Below, in pieces: positions 6,120-11,127 of a stretch of 11,127 bases of DNA (position 1 is its first letter; each line of letters starts with the position of its first letter). Origin of the DNA: Clostridiales bacterium UBA7285 (GTDB lineage: Bacteria; Bacillota; Clostridia; Peptostreptococcales; Anaerovoracaceae); assembly GCA_002472145.1 (NCBI GenBank), contig DKRJ01000032.1, positions 1-11,127 of the forward strand. Reading direction: 5' to 3'. Made by a program: the position numbers and the translations under genes. The notes beneath the pieces were generated by a model, which saw nothing but the letters and a program-made list of their open reading frames with translations, did no database searches and was not told the origin of the DNA.

Positions 6120-7385
6120 GTGGCTAAATTTCTTGTTCAGAACAGCGGACCGCTCTACGGCGAAGTTCAGATCAGCGGTGCAAAGAACTCGGTCCTTCCG
6201 CTGATGGCCGCGGCGATCCTGACGCCCGAAAAATGCGTCATAAGCGACGTACCGGAGCTTCTCGACGTAGACGTGATGGAGAAGATCCTGATCTCGCTCG
6301 GCGGCAGGGTGAAGCGCGTAAAGGACAACGAACTGGAGATCGACATGGGCGGTCTCAATAAAAGCGAGGGCGAGTACGATCTGGTCAGCCGCATGAGAGC
6401 GTCGTTCTTCATCATGGGGCCTCTCCTGGCACGCACAGGCCATGCTAAGGTCTACATGCCGGGAGGCTGCACTATCGGTGCCAGACCTGTCGACTTGCAC
6501 CTGAAAGGCTTTGAGGCGCTCGGCGTAGAGGTCTCCTCGAAAGAGGACTACATCGAAGCGCACGTCGGGCCAGGAGGGCTCACAGGAGCGTCAGTCTACC
6601 TCGACTTCCCGAGCGTCGGCGCGACCGAGAACATCATGATGATCTCCGCGCTCGCAAAGGGGACGACGTACATCGAAAACGCCGCCGAGGAGCCTGAGAT
6701 CGTCGATCTCGCGAACTTCCTGAACAAAATGGGTGCCAGCATCAAAGGCGCCGGGACCGACACGATCAAGATCGAGGGCGTCGAAAGCCTCCATGGAGCG
6801 CATCACACCGTCATTCCGGACAGGATAGAGACCGGCACGTTCATGCTCGCAGCCGCTATAACGCGAGGCGACATACTCCTGAAGAACGTGGTCCCGGACC
6901 ACGTGAAGTCGATCTCCGCCAAGCTGCGCGAATGCGGCGTGGAAGTATCTGCCGTGGACGAGGGCATCTACGTTTCCGGGCGCGGAAAAAAACTCGTCGC
7001 GACGGACATCAAAACACTCCCTTATCCTGGGTTCCCTACAGATATCCAGTCGCCGTTCATGTCGCTCTTGACGACGGTAAACGGCCCGAGCACCGTGATA
7101 GAGACAGTCTTTGAGAACCGTTTCATGCACGTCGCGGAGCTCAACCGCATGGGAGCGAATATCAGGACGGAAGGCAACAAAGCCCGCGTCCCGGGCGGAG
7201 TGCAGCTCGAGGCTGCTCCGGTCATCGCAACCGACCTTCGGGCAGGCGCGGCTTTGGTGCTCGCCGGGCTCGTAGCCACCGGAACGACCGTAGTCTCCGA
7301 AATATATCACATCGAACGCGGCTACGACCATTTTGTCGAGAAATTCCGCGACCTCGGAGCTAATATCCTCCGGGTCGAAGAGTAG
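6120..7385 (+). CDS. murA: UDP-N-acetylglucosamine 1-carboxyvinyltransferase
   Basis: First committed step of peptidoglycan synthesis: transfers enolpyruvate from PEP to UDP-GlcNAc in the cytoplasm; the target of fosfomycin. The 421-residue length is typical. The GAKNSVLPL segment (K22, N23), RASFF at 93-97, the catalytic cysteine C117 in PGGCTIGARPVDLHL and the catalytic-loop aspartate D308 in FPTD are all present. The cysteine (not Asp) at 117 predicts fosfomycin sensitivity of the enzyme itself. It starts with GTG, supported by GGAGG at 6110-6114 five bases upstream. The gene follows abrB by 15 bases and is followed by fbp, with no terminator on either side. The sequence does not show whether a second paralogue (murA2/murZ) exists elsewhere. 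Confidence 0.97.
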   Translation: MAKFLVQNSGPLYGEVQISGAKNSVLPLMAAAILTPEKCVISDVPELLDVDVMEKILISLGGRVKRVKDNELEIDMGGLNKSEGEYDLVSRMRASFFIMGPLLARTGHAKVYMPGGCTIGARPVDLHLKGFEALGVEVSSKEDYIEAHVGPGGLTGASVYLDFPSVGATENIMMISALAKGTTYIENAAEEPEIVDLANFLNKMGASIKGAGTDTIKIEGVESLHGAHHTVIPDRIETGTFMLAAAITRGDILLKNVVPDHVKSISAKLRECGVEVSAVDEGIYVSGRGKKLVATDIKTLPYPGFPTDIQSPFMSLLTTVNGPSTVIETVFENRFMHVAELNRMGANIRTEGNKARVPGGVQLEAAPVIATDLRAGAALVLAGLVATGTTVVSEIYHIERGYDHFVEKFRDLGANILRVEE

Positions 7386-7396
7386 GGAGGAACGTG

Positions 7397-9361
7397 ATGG
7401 CAGACACAAAATACCTCGAACTGCTTTCGGACAGATATCCGAACAGGCTCGCGGCGGCGGCCGAGTACATCAACCTGATGGCGATCCTGGCGCTGCCTAA
7501 AGGTACGGAATACTTCCTGAGCGACCTGCACGGGGAGCACGAGGCTTTCATCCACATGATCAGAAGCGCGTCGGGAACGATACGCACGAAGATCGACGAA
7601 CACTACGGGGGGATCCTGAGCGAAGAGGACCGCAGGGACCTGGCCGCGCTCATATACAATCCTGAGGCCGAGATGGCCAGACGGCGTAAATCCGAAGAAA
7701 ACTACGACCAGTGGTGCGTGACCGTCATCTACAGGCTAGTCACGATCTGCAAGGCCGTATCGACTAAATACACACGTTCGCGCGTAAGGCTCAGGCTGCC
7801 TAAATACCTCGACTACGCGATGGACGAACTCCTGCACGCGGACGACGAAGAAAACCGAGCCCGCTACTACAGCCAGATAATCAATTCCATCGTGGATTCC
7901 GGGTTCGGCGAGATCTTCATCTCCGAGATGGCGGATACGATCAGCCGCATGGCCGTCGACAAACTCCACATAATAGGAGATATCTTCGACAGGGGAGCGC
8001 ATCCGGACCGCATCATGGACTATCTGATGGACTTCCACGACGTCGATATCCAGTGGGGCAATCACGACATCGTCTGGATGGGAGCGTGCGCCGGAAACTG
8101 GGCATGCATCGCAAACGTCATCAGGATGAACATCAGCTACAACAACTTCGACATGCTCGAGGTCGGCTACGGCATCAACCTGAGGGCGCTGACGACGTTT
8201 GCCGCCCAGGTCTACGGAAACGACCCTTGCCGCAGGTTCTGGCCTCACGTTCTCGATAAAAACATCTACGACACAGTCGACGACCAGCTCGCGGCGCAGA
8301 TGCATAAGGCGATCGCCATAATCCAGTTCAAACTGGAGGGGCAGCTCATCAAGGCTCACCCTGAATTCCATCTGGAGAAGCGCCTGATACTCGATAAGAT
8401 GGACCTCTCCGAGGGGACCGTCGAGATAGAGGGCCGTAAATGGAAACTTGCGGACACGTTCTTCCCGACGCTGAACCCGAGCGACCCGTACGCGCTTTCC
8501 GAGGACGAGGTCGCAGTCATGCAGTCTCTGGAGGCCTCGATCAAGAACTCCGAGAAGCTGATGCGCCACATGGACTTCATCTTCAGCCATGGCGGGCTGT
8601 ATAGAGTCGTGAACGGCAATCTTTTGTTCCACGGCTGCATCCCGACGGATCCCGACGGGGAATTCACGAAGGTGGACATCTACGGTCGGGAACTCTCGGG
8701 CAAGGCTTTGATGGACCATCTCGACAAACAAATACGCGCGTCGTATTATTCGCCTGAGTCCGTCGCCGAATACGGCAAACCGGGCGATCTGATGTGGTAT
8801 CTGTGGCTTTCCGGCGATTCGCCTTTGTTCGGCAAATCGAAGATGACGACGTTCGAGCGCCTGTTCATCGAGGATAAAGCCTCCCACCACGAGCCGGTGC
8901 AGCCTTACTACACGCTGCGCGACAGCCGCGCGTTCTGCGAAAAGATCCTGCGCGAGTTCGGTCTGGATCCGGAGCACTCGAAGATCCTGAACGGCCACGT
9001 TCCGGTCAAATTCAAGAACGGCGAAAGCCCGATCAAAGGAGACGGCCTGCTCTACGTCATCGACGGCGGCATGTCTAAGGCGTACCAAAAGGAGACCGGC
9101 ATCGCGGGCTACACGTTCATCTTCAACTCGTGGACGATGGCTCTGGCCGAGCATAAGCCTTACAGTCCGCTTAAAGAGGACGGAACGCAGGAGTTCCACG
9201 ACCCTGTCGTGCGCACGGTCGAGGTTCTGCCTAACAGGATGCTGATAGTCGACACGGATCAGGGCAGGGAACTGCTGAGGCGCGCGGAGACGATGAAGGA
9301 ACTCGTCGAAGCGTACAGATGCGGTATGATAAAGGAACGCGATCTGGATTTGAAGAAATAG
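7397..9361 (+). CDS. fbp: Class III fructose-1,6-bisphosphatase
   Basis: Hydrolyses fructose-1,6-bisphosphate to fructose-6-phosphate in gluconeogenesis. This is the large Firmicute-type enzyme of the calcineurin-like metallophosphatase fold; B. subtilis Fbp has about 670 residues and this one 654. Metal-ligand motifs are in order: SDLHGE (D43, H45), GDIFDRG at 194-200, GNHD at 221-224, SHGG (H398) and GHVPVK (H534). The C-terminal GDGLLYVIDGGMS is also typical. ATG at 7397 is preferred over GTG at 7394 because AGGGAGG (7384-7390) is then six bases away instead of three. It begins 11 bases after murA and is the last gene before a strong terminator, so it is probably cotranscribed with murA. 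Confidence 0.96.
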   Translation: MADTKYLELLSDRYPNRLAAAAEYINLMAILALPKGTEYFLSDLHGEHEAFIHMIRSASGTIRTKIDEHYGGILSEEDRRDLAALIYNPEAEMARRRKSEENYDQWCVTVIYRLVTICKAVSTKYTRSRVRLRLPKYLDYAMDELLHADDEENRARYYSQIINSIVDSGFGEIFISEMADTISRMAVDKLHIIGDIFDRGAHPDRIMDYLMDFHDVDIQWGNHDIVWMGACAGNWACIANVIRMNISYNNFDMLEVGYGINLRALTTFAAQVYGNDPCRRFWPHVLDKNIYDTVDDQLAAQMHKAIAIIQFKLEGQLIKAHPEFHLEKRLILDKMDLSEGTVEIEGRKWKLADTFFPTLNPSDPYALSEDEVAVMQSLEASIKNSEKLMRHMDFIFSHGGLYRVVNGNLLFHGCIPTDPDGEFTKVDIYGRELSGKALMDHLDKQIRASYYSPESVAEYGKPGDLMWYLWLSGDSPLFGKSKMTTFERLFIEDKASHHEPVQPYYTLRDSRAFCEKILREFGLDPEHSKILNGHVPVKFKNGESPIKGDGLLYVIDGGMSKAYQKETGIAGYTFIFNSWTMALAEHKPYSPLKEDGTQEFHDPVVRTVEVLPNRMLIVDTDQGRELLRRAETMKELVEAYRCGMIKERDLDLKK

Positions 9362-9405
9362 GCTCAAGCTTCCACACACCAGCGAAAATCGAACATATGA
9401 AACGG

Positions 9406-9440
9406 CACGCTGATATCTTCGGACATCGGCGTGTTTTTTT
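9406..9440 (+). terminator. Rho-independent terminator after fbp
   Basis: CACGCTGATATC (9406-9417) pairs with GACATCGGCGTG (9422-9433), with one A/C mismatch and one G-U pair, around a TTCG tetraloop. Seven T follow at 9434-9440. It is the first clear terminator after the promoter near 1806 and ends the tmk–fbp cluster. Confidence 0.93.
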
Positions 9441-9554
9441 GATGTAAGAAAACACTGGGCCCGGCCTGGAGGCGGATTCTTGTATAAGGTGATAATATTT
9501 CTTAGCACGTGAAAGAATGATGAGCCGTTCGGTGTATTAGTATCTCCACATGCA

Positions 9555-9563
9555 TGGTATAGT
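9555..9563 (+). promoter_or_regulatory. Putative extended -10 promoter for the lipoprotein gene
   Basis: TGgTATAGT at 9555-9563 matches an extended -10 (TGn plus TATAGT). The nearest -35 candidate, TTAGTA at 9537-9542, has a short 15-base spacer and is weak. A start near 9570 would give a leader of about 40 nt. The region from 9441 to 9554 shows nothing else that I can name. Confidence 0.4.
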
Positions 9564-9608
9564 TTCGATGCAAGATCAAATTTAATAATAGAAAGGAAAT
9601 GTTTGAAC

Positions 9609-10187
9609 ATGAAAGACTTTAAAACAAACAAAACCTCCGCATGGCGCGTCATCGCCCTGCTGCTGGTCGTGATCCTTATGCTGTTTTCTATGGCAAGCTG
9701 CGGAAGTCCGGAGCCGACCTCGAATTCGACCAACGATTCCGGATCGCAGGAAGCGACGGATGATTCTTCTTCAGGAGCGGACGAAGAGGCCAAAACAGAG
9801 TTCGCGCAGAACGAGGTAGTGACTTTCAACGATGTGGATTTTACAGTAACGAGCGTTGAGAGATCCGCAGGCGATGATTTTGATACGCCAAAGGAAGGCT
9901 GTGAGTATGTCATCGTCAGCCTTAAGATCGAAAACAACTCTGATGAAAAGATCTCATATAATGAATTTGACTGGAAGATGGAAAACAGCAACGGCCAGGA
10001 AACTGACATGGTATTTACGACAATAAATTCTGATACCACTCTCGGCAGCGGAGATCTGAATCCGGGAGGAGTTGTCGAAGGAACGGTCGCATTCGAGGAG
10101 CCTGTCGGAGACGCCGGGCTGAAGCTTAACTATTACTCGAACAGCCTGTTTGACGAGGAGGCGGCCTTTAAGATCAAGATCGACTGA
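9609..10187 (+). CDS. DUF4352 domain lipoprotein
   Basis: A secreted, lipid-anchored protein. From ATG 9609 the 192-residue product begins with a basic N region, a hydrophobic core (VIALLLVVILMLFS) and the lipobox MASC with the lipidated cysteine at residue 31. A Ser/Asn/Asp-rich linker to about residue 60 follows. The remaining part (VTFNDVDFTVTSVER, EYVIVSLKIENNSDEKISY, LNPGGVVEGTVAFEEP) is typical of DUF4352, an immunoglobulin-like extracellular fold of unknown role. A TTG at 9603 is also in frame, but ATG 9609 fits the AAGGA at 9593-9597 about as well and gives a normal signal peptide. It is transcribed alone, between two terminators. Base composition looks more AT-rich than the cluster upstream. 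Confidence 0.88.
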   Translation: MKDFKTNKTSAWRVIALLLVVILMLFSMASCGSPEPTSNSTNDSGSQEATDDSSSGADEEAKTEFAQNEVVTFNDVDFTVTSVERSAGDDFDTPKEGCEYVIVSLKIENNSDEKISYNEFDWKMENSNGQETDMVFTTINSDTTLGSGDLNPGGVVEGTVAFEEPVGDAGLKLNYYSNSLFDEEAAFKIKID

Positions 10188-10218
10188 TCAGTTCACATAT
10201 GTCGGAACATAATACTAT

Positions 10219-10254
10219 CAGCATGACTCCCGGGTGGATCCGGGAGCCATGCTG
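10219..10254 (+). terminator. Hairpin terminator after the lipoprotein gene
   Basis: CAGCATG-a-CTCCCGG (10219-10233) pairs with CCGGGAG-c-CATGCTG (10240-10254), 14 pairs with a single A/C mismatch around a six-base loop. The tail after it (GTAATT) is a poor T tract, so termination may be incomplete. It is otherwise a very stable 3' end for the mRNA. Confidence 0.65.
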
Positions 10255-10291
10255 GTAATTTGGAAACTGCGCTTCTGCGCCGTTTTTGCAC

Positions 10292-10320
10292 TTTACAAAA
10301 ACAACCTGCACCTATATAAT
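10292..10320 (+). promoter_or_regulatory. Consensus-like promoter of tRNA-Arg
   Basis: TTTACA (10292-10297), a 17-base spacer and TATAAT (10315-10320). This is the best vegetative sigma promoter in the window. It sits about 28 bases before the mature tRNA, fitting a strong stable-RNA promoter. Confidence 0.85.
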
Positions 10321-10347
10321 AATAGGGCACGGTTGGTTTGCCGGCAT

Positions 10348-10424
10348 GCGTCATTAGCTCAATTGGATAGAGTGCCTGACTACGAATCAGTAGGTTGGGA
10401 GTTCGAGTCTCCCATGACGCACCA
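10348..10424 (+). tRNA. tRNA-Arg (anticodon ACG)
   Basis: A full cloverleaf of 77 bases with encoded CCA. The acceptor GCGTCAT (10348-10354) pairs with ATGACGC (10414-10420). The D arm GCTC/GAGT has one G-U pair. The anticodon loop is CTACGAA, reading ACG, which should be converted to ICG and read CGU/CGC/CGA. The T arm is GGGAG-TTCGAGT-CTCCC. The outermost pair of the anticodon stem is C/T, a mild mismatch. It has its own promoter and terminator. Phage-derived DNA follows, consistent with a tRNA gene used as an integration site. Confidence 0.96.
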
Positions 10425-10430
10425 CCTCGA

Positions 10431-10468
10431 AACCCTTGAATTTCAAACAGTTCGAGGGTTTTTGTTTT
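10431..10468 (+). terminator. Terminator after tRNA-Arg
   Basis: AACCCTTGAA (10431-10440) pairs with TTCGAGGGTT (10451-10460), with one G-U pair and a ten-base loop, followed by TTTGTTTTTC. An alternative pairing, CCTCGAA (10425-10431) with TTCGAGG (10451-10457), competes with it. Confidence 0.85.
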
Positions 10469-10472
10469 TCTC

Positions 10473-10497
10473 TTTGGAGGGGATCATCTACTCCAAA
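10473..10497. repeat. Inverted repeat next to the tRNA terminator
   Basis: TTTGGAG (10473-10479) and CTCCAAA (10491-10497) are perfect complements around an 11-base centre (GGGATCATCTA). The layout resembles a recombinase core site, but no integrase is present in the window and the match is short, so the role is open. Confidence 0.45.
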
Positions 10498-10518
10498 TAG
10501 CCCACATTTGACCACTAA

Positions 10519-10542
10519 ACTGCAATCCCTACTGCAATCCCT
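10519..10542 (+). repeat. Perfect tandem repeat, 2 x 12 bp
   Basis: ACTGCAATCCCT occurs twice back to back at 10519-10530 and 10531-10542, followed by T5. Short direct repeats near an attachment site are often arm-type integrase sites, and the position between tRNA-Arg and phage remains fits that. It is unproven. Confidence 0.7.
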
Positions 10543-10570
10543 TTTTGACATATATTTTCATTTTTGTCCG

Positions 10571-10756
10571 TACATCCTCGAATGGACATCATCGACGTGC
10601 GGAGGCTCGGTGCCTCGCCAGAACGGCAAAAGTCTGCTGGTGCAAGGTCGTGCAGAGGCTGGGATGGTGATGTTCAACGACCAGGTAATCTACACGGCGC
10701 ACCTGCAGAAGACAGCGACGGAGACCTTCGAGGAGATGAGAGACTTCTTTGATTGG
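10571..10756 (+). pseudogene. Phage terminase large subunit, internal fragment
   Basis: The frame through 10613 reads VPRQNGKSLLVQGRAEAG, the Walker A region of phage terminase large subunits, then VIYTAHLQKTATETFEEMRDFF, the next conserved block of that family (packaging ATPase of the phage head). Only about 60 residues remain of a protein usually over 400. The start codon region is lost, and Walker B and the nuclease domain are missing. After RDFFDW the frame loses family resemblance and stops at 10780. The upstream boundary is approximate: residues before CGGSVPRQNGKS are weak. It is part of a prophage relic, with the next phage gene fragment following at once. Confidence 0.75.
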
Positions 10757-11127
10757 CGGAACACCAGACAGGGCAACTAATGCAGTCGAACCACTTGTGA
10801 AGCAGACCGGAGAGGATACGATCCTGCAAAACGCTGTGCGAGATCGGGCGGAATATGCATGGATTCCGGGAGGAACGGGAACATGCGCTTTTTGTCTTGA
10901 TATTGCCAGTACTTGATGGCAGCCGGCAAGGATGGACACTGCACACGGGGAACATGCAGATCATATCCATCCGAACTGCAAATGCCATTTCATGGTGCGG
11001 TTCTCAAAAGAATATGATGTGGAAGGGTACGAACCTGGGAAATATAAAAAAATCTGCAATTGGGCGAAGAAAAATGCGAAAAAAGAGAAAGATTGGGTTC
11101 ATGTAATGGGGGTGCGGACGTTTTTCT
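10755..11127 (+). pseudogene. Phage minor head (MuF/SPP1 gp7-like) protein, fragment with in-frame stop
   Basis: One frame runs from about 10755 to the window end, broken only by TGA at 10914-10916. Before the stop it reads VKQTGEDTILQNAVRD, then AEYAWIPGGTGTCAFCLDIAST. After it come WQPARMDTAHGEHADHIH and PNCKC, then EGYEPGKYKKI. The paired CxxC and HADHIHPNCKC blocks fit the C-terminal part of phage minor head/head morphogenesis proteins of Firmicute siphophages. The N-terminal half is absent. In such phages the order is terminase, portal, minor head, so a deletion has removed the rest of the terminase, the portal and the start of this gene. The last residues (about from KKEKDW) are less familiar, and the frame is open at the window edge. 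Confidence 0.68.

Noticed and set aside
7736..10039. A 767-codon open reading frame on the minus strand, opposite fbp and the lipoprotein gene
   Set aside because: It is antisense to a gene with clear Fbp motifs and runs across the fbp terminator and an intergenic region. Its product is rich in Arg, Val, His and Asp, as expected from the complement of GC-rich codons. No domain is recognisable.
10234..10500. An 88-codon frame across tRNA-Arg
   Set aside because: It covers the tRNA, its promoter and its terminator; not a protein gene.
10855..11106. An 83-codon frame starting MHGFREEREH
   Set aside because: It is out of frame with the head-protein homology, which is visible in the neighbouring frame through the same bases.

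Overview
The window looks chromosomal and comes from a moderately GC-rich member of the Bacillota, probably class Clostridia. The reasons are a tmk–holB–ricT–methyltransferase–abrB gene order that follows the well-known B. subtilis tmk/yaaT/yabB/abrB neighbourhood, a class III (Firmicute-type) fructose-1,6-bisphosphatase, an AbrB-type regulator, and strong GGAGG ribosome binding sites. A family-level assignment cannot be supported from the sequence alone. Every recognisable gene lies on the + strand.

Layout. (1) Positions 1-515 hold the 3' end of a 23S rRNA gene, a short spacer without tRNA, a 5S rRNA gene and the rRNA terminator. (2) trpS (tryptophanyl-tRNA synthetase) follows behind its own extended -10 promoter. 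(3) A second promoter at about 1806, with a GC-rich foldable leader, opens a long tight gene cluster: a 45-residue membrane microprotein, tmk, holB, ricT/yaaT, a TrmN6-like methyltransferase, a DUF948-like membrane protein, an abrB-like regulator, murA and fbp. The genes overlap or lie a few bases apart, except for the 86-base repeat-bearing gap before the methyltransferase and a 39-base gap after it. No terminator is visible until the UUCG-capped hairpin at 9406-9440, so this is probably one transcription unit of about 7.6 kb. (4) A separately expressed DUF4352 lipoprotein lies at 9609-10187. (5) A tRNA-Arg(ACG) with consensus-like promoter and terminator follows at 10348-10424. (6) From about 10470 to the end lies decayed phage DNA: a terminase large-subunit fragment joined directly to a minor head protein fragment that carries an in-frame stop.

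The cluster combines nucleotide supply (Tmk), replication (delta prime), RNA processing and modification (RicT, methyltransferase), transition-state regulation (AbrB), peptidoglycan synthesis (MurA) and gluconeogenesis (Fbp). It is mostly housekeeping DNA.

I see no convincing new defence or mobile system. The best second looks are an in-frame 4 x 12-residue repeat inside the methyltransferase catalytic domain, the unrelated 3 x 26 bp tandem repeat just upstream of it, the membrane microprotein before tmk, and the deleted prophage relic beside tRNA-Arg with its small repeats.
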